Positions 57,118 through 64,000 of a stretch of 64,000 bases of DNA are shown here, piece by piece. The notes below the pieces were generated by a model that did no database searches, had not been told where the DNA came from, and saw only the letters and a list, made by a program, of their open reading frames with translations. Source of the stretch: Polyangiaceae bacterium (lineage in GTDB: Bacteria; Myxococcota_A; Polyangia; Polyangiales; Polyangiaceae); assembly GCA_019637265.1 (NCBI GenBank), contig JAHBVY010000009.1, positions 51,571 to 115,570 of the forward strand, given 5' to 3'. Made by a program: the position numbers and the translations under genes. Each line of letters begins with the position of its first letter. Position 1 is the stretch's first letter.

Positions 57118-60100
57118 ATGCTCCCATCATCATTCAGGCTCACTATCGGCGCGCGCCTCGCGTTCTTGGCAGCGTTTTTGCCTCTGCTCCTGGCGCCAGG
57201 GGTTGCGAGCGCTGATCTGTTCCGGCCGTTGCCGTGCAGACTGTCGAGGTCGCCCTTCGTGCTGGAGCAGGCGCTGCCCCCCGAGCTGCAGTGCCAGTTC
57301 GACCAAGACGGTAACGGGCTGGATGACGAGATCGAGCGGGAGATCGCCCAGTGCGTCGTGCCTCTTTTCAGATTCGATCAGGAGGAGAACGCACGGCGCC
57401 CCGATGAGCCGCACGTCCTCTTCACTGCCCAGCGCGTCTTCTCTCCTGCTCCAGTGAGGGCGTGCGACAGGGATGAGGACTGTGGCTCGCATGGGGGGGC
57501 TGCGATCGCGTGTGAGAAGCCCGGGTCTGGTCCGGGGAAGTGTCAGGATCCTCCCAATCCTGGGATGATCCAGGTCAAGATGGCCGCCCTGTTCGAGCAG
57601 GATGGTGGCTTCGCAGGGGACGACGGGTTCGGCTGTGGTGATTCGCACCCTGGTGACACCGTGTACTTTGGGATGAACGTCCAGATTCAGAGAGGCTCCA
57701 GGCATTGGCTGGCGCGGCTGGTATCGTTCGATGGATGTTCCGAAGACGAGGGCTTCCGTTGTCCGGGTGGGCACCCTGGGGACATGGTGAACCCGGAGCC
57801 CACGTATCAGCGCTACTTCGCCGGTGGGGGTCCGATTGTGTATCCGTCCGCCGGGAAGCACCATATGTACGTGTTCGGTGGGCTCTCGCGGTACAATGTG
57901 ACTGGTCCCGGCACATGCAAGGAGCCTCACCGCGGCGACGGTGTTTACGTCGTGCCGGGGCTCACGCCCGGCTCACAGTTACGGCATGTGCCTTCAGGGG
58001 TCTATCAGCGTTGTCACCCCCAAACCTACTTGGGTACAAAATGCAGATGCGTGCCTGAATGGCGCAATGCATGTTGGGCTGCCCGAGGTATAAGCGCGGC
58101 GCTGACGAATGACTTTCAATCGGATATCTTAACTAACCTTGGGTATCAGACCAGGCTTTCTGCAATGAGATTCCCTAGGGAGGAGGAGGAGGGAGGAATA
58201 CCAGCACCTTTGCCTCCTGGCGTCGATAGCCCGTGGGGGATCCTCGAGTTTCCGTGGCCGGCCACTCGGGATCTTGACGGCGACGGCGTTGCTGATATCT
58301 ACTCGATTGGCCGCGTCGCAGCATGCTATGATGAGGACCCGCTATATACCATCACGGCCCCAGACGACCCTTGCCCAATCAGTTTCCCTGGCGAGTATGA
58401 GGGCGACGACGACGGTGATGGGCTCGTGGGACGGTGCGATCCAGACCCGCGCCGTCGGAATCAGTACGTTGCGGGAGGTTCCCCGGATTGGCTGGCACAC
58501 AAGGAGCCCCGACCTTGGGCAGGGCCGGTTCCACCGCCTGATCTCACGCCATTCGTTTACCCTCGTGGCGGCCTTTGGGACAGCGATCAGGATGGGCTCC
58601 CGGAAGGTGAAGACCTGTGCCCGACGGTGGCGGGTGGAGGTTCGGTCAACAACCCGATCTTCAACTCGAACGCGTGGGGCGAGAAGAGGGACTTCGAGGA
58701 CTATGACGCCATCAGGGATCCTGGCTTTCTCTACCGCGGGAACACTTGCGATCCGTACCCGGCGACCACCACGCGCTGGGAGGCCATCGGCACGCCTGAT
58801 CAGACTCCCAAGTGCGCGGTGTTCCCGCGCGCCGAGTGGGGCGGCGCGGATGAGTACAAGCTGCGGGTGCGTGTGACGGCGGGTCGTAGCGCGTTCGATC
58901 CGAACCGCGATGCCCCAGAGAACCGGCAGTTCCTGGTGCAGCCGTTCCGCTGCACCTGCCCCGATGGGGAAGAGGAGACCTGCACGATCGATGATAGCGG
59001 TCCCTGCTTCGCAGAGCGAATGCAAGCGGCCACGCCTGGCGACGACCCGGGTACGTCTTGGCGTCCGATCCAAAGGCCTGGGTGCTCGATCGCCGATGAT
59101 GGGTATTGCAGGCCCATGACGCTCGCGAACCACGGGGGCGGTGAGGTGACTTGGGAGTGGCTCAAGGAGTTTCAGGATCACCCGGACCACTTCCCGCCGG
59201 GCACCATCACCGCGGAGTCCGAGTTCGAGACGCTGCCGCCGTTCAATCCCACCGGGCGCACCATCTTCAGCGCGGGGCCGCACGCGCAGTGGACCTTGGC
59301 GCTGGAGGGCGCGTCCTTCGTGGCGGCTCCCGGCCTGGCCTTCACGCCGATTCAAGGAGCGCGCTTCCCCGAGCCGGAGCGGACGGACGCGGGCGCCGTG
59401 CTGGAGAACATCTTCAGCCCCGAGAGCCGCAAGCTGCGGTCATCCTTCGCGCCGCCGGTGCGGCTGCGCTCGCCGTACGCCAAGTGGCTCCCCATCGGGC
59501 CTGGGTGTCAGCCGGAGCCGCTCTTCGATCCCTGCGTGGTCGCGGCGTGCGACATGCGGCGGTGGTGGGAGTGGACGGTGTTGCCGCCCGACCTCGACCG
59601 CGTGGGCGGCGGGCTGCTCCGAGACGGGGTGCTCCCCGATGTGTGGTTCTGGCAGCGCCGCGGTGACCGGCTGGTGGACACCTACCTTGGGCAGGAGGGC
59701 ATCGGAGTGCTCTCGCTCGGGCTCGATGAGGCGAGCCACTGGGCGGCGCAGGCCGTGGGGCACACCGCCCTGACCAGCGGCGGGGCGGGAGCGCTCCAGG
59801 TGTTGTTCGTGGAGAACTCGCCCACCCAGGCGCGCTGGGCGCGGCTCGAGGCGGTCAGCCAAGAGGTCGATCGCGTGGTGTTCGCGCTGAGCGCGGAGGG
59901 GGAGCTGCCGAGCGCGGTCACCAGCCACGCGCGGCTGATCAGTGACCCGACGGGACCCGGGGCGGTGCTGCTCGATCCTGAGCTCGACGTGCTGCTGAGC
60001 TTCGACTTCGCGCTCGGCGAGTGGCTGCCCCAGTCGCTCTCGATCCCGGTCGCTTCGCTGACTGGAGGCGCCGCGGTGCTGGTCGGTGACCGGCTGTACG

Positions 60101-61236
60101 TCGCGCCCACCCCCAGCTCGAGCGGCCAGGTGGTGAACATCGACTCCGGTGAAGCGGGCGAGTGGGCCTTGCCTTCGCTGTCACGCGCCGGCATGCGGCT
60201 CACGCCCAGCTTGGACGGGCAGGGGCTCTTGTTGTCGGGTGGCGTGGACGCGGCTGGTTCTCACGATGACGTGTGGCTGATCCGCTTCAACGAGGAGGGT
60301 GTGATCAATCCCGAGCGGCTGGTCGCGGACTCGCGCACGCCAAGTCCAGCGCACGCGACCCGCGCGCTGGTCGGCTACGCCGACGGCGCGCCCCTGCTGA
60401 GCGTCGGGAGTGGCCAGGGAGGGGATGGCCTGAGCTCGCGGCCGGTCGCGGGTGGGCAATGGACGCCAGCGGCGTGCCTCCCGCCCGATCTGAACAGCCT
60501 GGCGGCCTACTCGAGCTCTCAGCTGTGGCTGGGCGCCGGCGCTCGGCTGCTCAGCCCTGGCGGCGCGGCCAGCGCGGCGAGCCAGGGGGACCTGCGGGTG
60601 GGGGTCGGCGCGTCGCTGGGCTCGGCCTGGTCAGCAGCTGACCTGAGCATTGGCCTCGGCGCTCAGCTGGCGGGCGACGCGGTCGCGGGCGGGGGTGTGA
60701 TGAACCACGGGGCGGTGGCAGGGCAGGTCACCCCGAGCGCTGCGATGGCGCTCAGCGACCTCAGCTGCCTCCAGGTGACCTTCCCGCCCAGCAGCGCCAC
60801 GGTGGACGTGTTGCCGGGCTTTACCAAAGCGTTGGCCCCAGGCAGCTACGCGCGGGTCAAGCTGCTGCCGCGGGCCAAGCTGCGGCTGCGCGCCGGCAGC
60901 TACTTCATCAAGCGCTTCGAGGCGCTCCCGCTCGCGCGCGTCGAGCTCGACACCACGGAGGGCCCGGTGCGCCTCTACGTCCAGGACCAGCTGAGCATGC
61001 TGGGGGACTGGGAGGCGGGCGCCGGCGGCGCGGAGCGTATCCTGCTGAGTTACCTGGGCTCGAGCCCCATCACCTGGGTGCGCCCATTCGCGGGCACCTT
61101 GATCGCGCCGAACGCGGCGGTCACCCTAGGGAGCTGGGAGGGCGCGCTCCGCGGCGCGTTCTTCGCCCGGGAGCTGAACGTGCTCCCAGCCGTGCAGGTG
61201 CACCATGTTCGTTTCCGCGGGGAGCTGCTGCCATGA
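57118..61236 (+). CDS. Large secreted protein with calcium-type repeats and a C-terminal anchor-like domain
   Basis: The 1372-aa product has a signal peptide (RLAFLAAFLPLLLAPGVASA). The N-terminal half is Cys-rich and contains thrombospondin-3-like acidic loops (DQDGNGLDDEIE near 62, DLDGDGVADIYS near 385, DDDGDGLVGRCDPDP near 427, DSDQDGLPEGEDLCP near 490), which suggest Ca2+ binding. About 860-1140 looks like a beta-propeller or Kelch-like region. The final 230 residues resemble the collagen-binding or choice-of-anchor type end of myxobacterial surface proteins (GTLIAPNAAVTLGSWEGALR, GAFFARELNVLPAVQVHHVR). Codon use differs: the first half is less GC-biased than the second. Its stop overlaps the start of the next gene (ATGA). 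Confidence 0.75.
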   Translation: MLPSSFRLTIGARLAFLAAFLPLLLAPGVASADLFRPLPCRLSRSPFVLEQALPPELQCQFDQDGNGLDDEIEREIAQCVVPLFRFDQEENARRPDEPHVLFTAQRVFSPAPVRACDRDEDCGSHGGAAIACEKPGSGPGKCQDPPNPGMIQVKMAALFEQDGGFAGDDGFGCGDSHPGDTVYFGMNVQIQRGSRHWLARLVSFDGCSEDEGFRCPGGHPGDMVNPEPTYQRYFAGGGPIVYPSAGKHHMYVFGGLSRYNVTGPGTCKEPHRGDGVYVVPGLTPGSQLRHVPSGVYQRCHPQTYLGTKCRCVPEWRNACWAARGISAALTNDFQSDILTNLGYQTRLSAMRFPREEEEGGIPAPLPPGVDSPWGILEFPWPATRDLDGDGVADIYSIGRVAACYDEDPLYTITAPDDPCPISFPGEYEGDDDGDGLVGRCDPDPRRRNQYVAGGSPDWLAHKEPRPWAGPVPPPDLTPFVYPRGGLWDSDQDGLPEGEDLCPTVAGGGSVNNPIFNSNAWGEKRDFEDYDAIRDPGFLYRGNTCDPYPATTTRWEAIGTPDQTPKCAVFPRAEWGGADEYKLRVRVTAGRSAFDPNRDAPENRQFLVQPFRCTCPDGEEETCTIDDSGPCFAERMQAATPGDDPGTSWRPIQRPGCSIADDGYCRPMTLANHGGGEVTWEWLKEFQDHPDHFPPGTITAESEFETLPPFNPTGRTIFSAGPHAQWTLALEGASFVAAPGLAFTPIQGARFPEPERTDAGAVLENIFSPESRKLRSSFAPPVRLRSPYAKWLPIGPGCQPEPLFDPCVVAACDMRRWWEWTVLPPDLDRVGGGLLRDGVLPDVWFWQRRGDRLVDTYLGQEGIGVLSLGLDEASHWAAQAVGHTALTSGGAGALQVLFVENSPTQARWARLEAVSQEVDRVVFALSAEGELPSAVTSHARLISDPTGPGAVLLDPELDVLLSFDFALGEWLPQSLSIPVASLTGGAAVLVGDRLYVAPTPSSSGQVVNIDSGEAGEWALPSLSRAGMRLTPSLDGQGLLLSGGVDAAGSHDDVWLIRFNEEGVINPERLVADSRTPSPAHATRALVGYADGAPLLSVGSGQGGDGLSSRPVAGGQWTPAACLPPDLNSLAAYSSSQLWLGAGARLLSPGGAASAASQGDLRVGVGASLGSAWSAADLSIGLGAQLAGDAVAGGGVMNHGAVAGQVTPSAAMALSDLSCLQVTFPPSSATVDVLPGFTKALAPGSYARVKLLPRAKLRLRAGSYFIKRFEALPLARVELDTTEGPVRLYVQDQLSMLGDWEAGAGGAERILLSYLGSSPITWVRPFAGTLIAPNAAVTLGSWEGALRGAFFARELNVLPAVQVHHVRFRGELLP

Positions 61237-62483
61237 ATCGGATGCCTGACGATGTAGGGACGAGACCTGCGTCGCGCCTGTGGCGCCGCGGGCTGCTGGC
61301 CTTCCTGAGCGGCGTGGCGTGCTGGGGTTGTGATGCTGGCTCGTCCACCCGACCGCCGGATGCTGGTGGAGGTGCGGGCGGTCAGCTGACCGACGCCAGC
61401 AAGCCCGCGGACGCGGGTGCCGATGTGGTGAGCTACGGGGGCGCGCAGCCGCTGCCCGAGGTGGTGGCCGACGCCGAAGCACGTAACGTTCCCGATTGTG
61501 GCCCCGGCTGTCGAATAGCACTGAAGATGACCAACGCCCACGCGGCTTGGGGCCACGGTTTCAGCACCCACTGGGTAGCCGACACCAACCCTGATGAGCT
61601 GGGCTTCGCCGAGGTGGGCTCCGACAAGACTTGGTTGGTGCCCCAGAAGTCGACGTTTGCGCGCGTCAACGGTCACCATATTGCTTACTACGGCTTCAAT
61701 CCCTGGCCCCAGGGCGAGGTCGCGGTGATCGACACCCAGGCGCGCACTCGCAGGGTCTACTTCGCGTTCCCCGACTCCACGGAGCTTGGGTTCTCCGACC
61801 TGCTGCTGACGGACAAGCACGTGATCTGGTCGGTGCGCAAGGGGCTGTTCAAGGCGAACCTGGAGACGGGTGCGATCAGCCAGCTCAGCAAGCGCCCCGT
61901 CAACTGTGCGGAGGGCTGCACGACGCAAGGGGCGATCTACTGCGTCAACACCAACAGCGGCCTGGTGGACCGCATCGACGAGGAGACGGGGGAGCTCACC
62001 CACCTGAACAACGGCGGCGCGCTCCAGGTGGAGGGCGGCTGCTCCCCCGACCGGAAGAAGATCGTGTGGGTGGACTACCGGCCGCCGGGGCAGCCCTCAG
62101 GCTTCGATGGCTTCCGCGGGGCGTCGGAGATTTACCTGCACGACATCCCGAGCGGCAAGACGGAGCGACTGACCTTCGACTCACCGGAGAACGGGACGCC
62201 GAAGACCTTCGCTGCGGTGGGGACGGACTGGGTGGTGTGGCTGGAGCCTTGCGCCACCTGCCCCAAGAGCTATGAGACCGCAGGTGCGCTGTACGGTGCG
62301 GCGAGGCGTCACGTGCGGCTGGACCTCAACACGCGGCAGAAGTGCTACCTGGATGGGCTCCGGGTAGGTGCCTTCCCCTCGCTCCACGGCCACCACCTGT
62401 ACGGCAACTGGTCGAGCGGTAATGGGAGGTACCTGGTCGACGTCGACCTGGACCACCCGGAGCTCGAGTGGGTCTGTGAGTGA
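61233..62483 (+). CDS. Propeller-like surface lipoprotein, copy 1
   Basis: The 416-aa product has a lipoprotein signal (LLAFLSGVACWGC, Cys about 33), a short Gly/Ser linker and a repetitive beta-propeller-like body with blocks such as HHIAYYGFNPWPQGEVAVID, VYFAFPDSTELGFSDLLLTD, GLVDRIDEETGELTHLNNGG and WVDYRPPGQPSGFDGF. These recall YncE/TolB-type beta-propellers, but the family is not certain. Its ATG overlaps the upstream stop by 4 nt. A near copy follows at 62594 (about 90 percent alike by eye). Confidence 0.8.
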   Translation: MNRMPDDVGTRPASRLWRRGLLAFLSGVACWGCDAGSSTRPPDAGGGAGGQLTDASKPADAGADVVSYGGAQPLPEVVADAEARNVPDCGPGCRIALKMTNAHAAWGHGFSTHWVADTNPDELGFAEVGSDKTWLVPQKSTFARVNGHHIAYYGFNPWPQGEVAVIDTQARTRRVYFAFPDSTELGFSDLLLTDKHVIWSVRKGLFKANLETGAISQLSKRPVNCAEGCTTQGAIYCVNTNSGLVDRIDEETGELTHLNNGGALQVEGGCSPDRKKIVWVDYRPPGQPSGFDGFRGASEIYLHDIPSGKTERLTFDSPENGTPKTFAAVGTDWVVWLEPCATCPKSYETAGALYGAARRHVRLDLNTRQKCYLDGLRVGAFPSLHGHHLYGNWSSGNGRYLVDVDLDHPELEWVCE

Positions 62484-62515
62484 CGCATGATTCCCGACGG
62501 AAAAATCTCGCTCTC

Positions 62516-62543
62516 GTAGGGGCGAATGATTATTCGCCCCTAC
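62516..62543. repeat. GTAG-type palindrome, GAATGATTATTC form, copy 1
   Basis: GTAGGGGCGAAT, then GATT, then ATTCGCCCCTAC: perfect outer arms with another inner stem. Lies between the two lipoprotein copies. Confidence 0.85.
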
Positions 62544-62593
62544 CTCCCGTCGGCCCCATGGCCCCACGTTCGTTTCCGCGGGGAGCTGCTGCC

Positions 62594-63871
62594 ATGAATC
62601 GGATGCCTGACGATGTAGGGACGAGGCTTGCGCCACGCCCGCGCTCGGGCCTGTGGTGCCGCGTGCTGCTGGCCTTGCTGGGTGGCGTGGCGTGCTGGGG
62701 TTGCGATGCTGGCTCGTCCACCCGACCGCCGGATGCTGGCGGAGGCGCTGCAGGGAGCGGCGCGGGCGGTCAGCTGACTGATGCCAGCAAGCCCTCGGAC
62801 GCGGGCGCCGATGCCGTGAGCTACGGGGGCGCGCAGCCGCTGCCCGAGGTGGTGGCGGACGCCGAAGCGCGCAACCTCCCTGATTGCGGGCCCGGCTGTC
62901 GGATCGCGCTGAAGATGACCAACTTGCATGCGGCCTGGGGGCATGGCTTCAGCACCCACTGGGTGGCCGACACTAACCGGGATGAACTCGGCTTTGCTGA
63001 GGTGGGCTCCGACAAGACTTGGCTGGTGCCCCAATCTGCTACCTTCGCCCGAGTCAACCGGCACCACATTGCTTACTACGGCTTCAATCCCTGGCCCCAG
63101 GGTGAGGTCGCGGTGATCGACACCCAGGCGCGCACTCGCAGGGTCTACTTCGCGTTCCCCGACTCCAGAGAGCTCGGGTTCTCCGACCTGTTGCTGACGG
63201 ACAAGCACGTGATCTGGTCAGTGCAGAAGGGGCTGTTCAAGGCGAACTTGGAGACGGGCGCGATCAGCCAGCTCAGCAAGCGCTCTGTCAGCTGCGCGGA
63301 GGGCTGCACGACGCAAGGGGCGATCTACTGCGTGAACAACAAGACCGGCTTGGTGGACCGCATCGACGAGGAGACGGGGGAGCTCACCCACCTGAACAAC
63401 GGCGGCGCGCTCCAGGTGGAGGGCGGCTGCTCGCCGGATCGGAAGAAGATCGTGTGGGTGGACTACCGTCCGCCGGGTGAGCCCTCTGGCTTCGATGGCT
63501 TCCGCGGGGCGTCGGAGATTTACCTTCACGACATCCCGAGCGGCAAGACGGAGCGCCTGACCTTCGACTCACCAGAGAACGGGACGCCGAAGACCCTTGC
63601 CGCGGTGGGGACGGACTGGGTGGTGTGGCTGGAGCCCTGCGCCACCTGCCCCAAGAGCTATCAGACGGCGGGAGCGTTGTACGGTGCGGTGAGTCGTCAC
63701 GTGCGGTTGGACCTCAACACGCGGCAGAAGTGCTACCTGGACGGGCTCCGGGCGGGTGCGTACCCCTCGCTCCACGGCCACCACCTGTACGGCAACTGGT
63801 CGGATGGTAAAGACAGGTACCTGGTCGACGTCGACCTGGACCACCCGGAGCTCGAGTGGGTCTGTGAGTGA
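62594..63871 (+). CDS. Propeller-like surface lipoprotein, copy 2
   Basis: The 425-aa product is the tandem copy of the preceding protein, with a slightly longer signal region (LWCRVLLALLGGVACWGC) and linker. Differences are scattered and mostly synonymous or conservative (for example GLVDRI context NKTG versus NTNSG), so both copies seem functional. ATG 62594 matches the copy-1 start exactly; the frame upstream to 62480 is the fossil of the upstream gene tail plus the spacer. A third GTAG palindrome follows. Confidence 0.82.
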   Translation: MNRMPDDVGTRLAPRPRSGLWCRVLLALLGGVACWGCDAGSSTRPPDAGGGAAGSGAGGQLTDASKPSDAGADAVSYGGAQPLPEVVADAEARNLPDCGPGCRIALKMTNLHAAWGHGFSTHWVADTNRDELGFAEVGSDKTWLVPQSATFARVNRHHIAYYGFNPWPQGEVAVIDTQARTRRVYFAFPDSRELGFSDLLLTDKHVIWSVQKGLFKANLETGAISQLSKRSVSCAEGCTTQGAIYCVNNKTGLVDRIDEETGELTHLNNGGALQVEGGCSPDRKKIVWVDYRPPGEPSGFDGFRGASEIYLHDIPSGKTERLTFDSPENGTPKTLAAVGTDWVVWLEPCATCPKSYQTAGALYGAVSRHVRLDLNTRQKCYLDGLRAGAYPSLHGHHLYGNWSDGKDRYLVDVDLDHPELEWVCE

Positions 63872-63903
63872 CGCATGATTCCCGACGGAAAAGTCTCGCT
63901 CTC

Positions 63904-63931
63904 GTAGGGGCGAATGATTATTCGCCCCTAC
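63904..63931. repeat. GTAG-type palindrome, GAATGATTATTC form, copy 2
   Basis: Identical to the element at 62516, carried along by the duplication. After it, at 63955, the sequence leaves the duplicated unit. Confidence 0.85.
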
Positions 63932-64000
63932 CTCCGTCGGCCCCATGGCCCCACGTTTGGGAATGAAAACCGCGGTCCGTCATCACGTGGGTCCGTAGGG

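Larger units (their letters stand above)
61207..62567 (+). repeat. Duplicated 1.37-kb unit, copy 1
   Basis: Starts at GTTCGTTTCCGCGGGGAGCT in the last 30 bp of the 1372-aa gene, spans the first propeller lipoprotein gene and ends after the GTAG palindrome at CCATGGCCCCAC. Copy 2 follows directly. Confidence 0.85.
62568..63954 (+). repeat. Duplicated 1.37-kb unit, copy 2
   Basis: Repeats copy 1 from GTTCGTTTCCGCGG to CCATGGCCCCAC. Because the unit begins inside the tail of the 1372-aa gene, a 30-bp fossil of that tail precedes the second lipoprotein gene. Confidence 0.85.

Noticed and set aside
53668..63871. Polymorphic toxin or secretion effector cluster
   Set aside because: The two SUKH-like genes (9988, 39468) are far away and no toxin domain, PAAR, Rhs or VgrG motif is seen in the surface proteins.

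Overview
The window is high-GC chromosomal DNA whose gene content points to a myxobacterium (phylum Myxococcota, probably order Polyangiales or a relative). The evidence is a MYXO-CTERM-type sorting tail, lipoproteins with long Gly/Ser/Ala linkers after the lipid-anchored Cys, an IgGFc-binding-like lipoprotein, a kinase-AAA-TPR-GAF-sigma54-activator-Fis fusion protein, and many secreted proteins without a clear family. I found no tRNA, rRNA, CRISPR array, insertion sequence or prophage gene.

Layout. 1-2253: a large secreted lipoprotein gene (minus strand) that runs off the left edge. 2475-5279: divergent glutathione genes, ggt (breakdown) and gshB (synthesis). 5331-7443: small accessory genes, including a remnant of a nucleotidyltransferase pair. 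7532-9912: a PhaR-like regulator, an ECF-type sigma factor and its membrane-anchored partner. 9988-15731: a SUKH protein, a NuoH-like membrane protein fused to a PDZ lipoprotein, an acyltransferase, a DUF1016-like protein and an SseB-like protein. 16038-22161: an ALDH3-type aldehyde dehydrogenase and a 1471-aa P-type ATPase with a decayed first half. 22177-28119: a membrane protein with a 36-bp coding repeat, a TerB-like protein, an alpha/beta hydrolase and the IgGFc-like lipoprotein.

28212-37137 is the branched-chain amino acid locus on the minus strand: a MarR regulator, then leuC-leuD-leuA-leuB-ilvB-ilvN with overlapping or touching genes, then ilvC after a structured 171-bp gap. Divergent from the MarR gene is a lipoprotein carrying all six copper-ligand positions of a PHM-type monooxygenase; a near-perfect 22-bp palindrome lies between the two.

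38472-41759 holds DUF3025, SUKH, RNase Z-like and GST-like genes. 41823-46403 is a five-gene operon in which every junction overlaps by 4 nt or abuts: two polytopic membrane proteins, a membrane coiled-coil protein, a response regulator and a histidine kinase. After an aminotransferase comes the 1596-aa kinase/sigma54-activator fusion, preceded by three GTATCA repeats at exactly 10-bp spacing. 52820-56367 encodes surface proteins: an ASH-domain lipoprotein, a barrel-like protein, the MYXO-CTERM protein and an OmpA-like lipoprotein. 57118-63871 holds a 1372-aa secreted protein followed by two tandem copies of a lipoprotein made by a roughly 1.37-kb duplication.

Two dispersed short repeats run through the window. 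One is a GTAG-headed palindrome (GTAGGGGC...GCCCCTAC) in which the inner stem sequence changes while base pairing is kept. The other is a (T)ACCAACCCCCAA motif found mostly between genes. The palindrome has entered at least two coding regions, in one of which it appears to have seeded a 12-residue tandem repeat. All functional calls rest on reading motifs by eye; no database search was possible.
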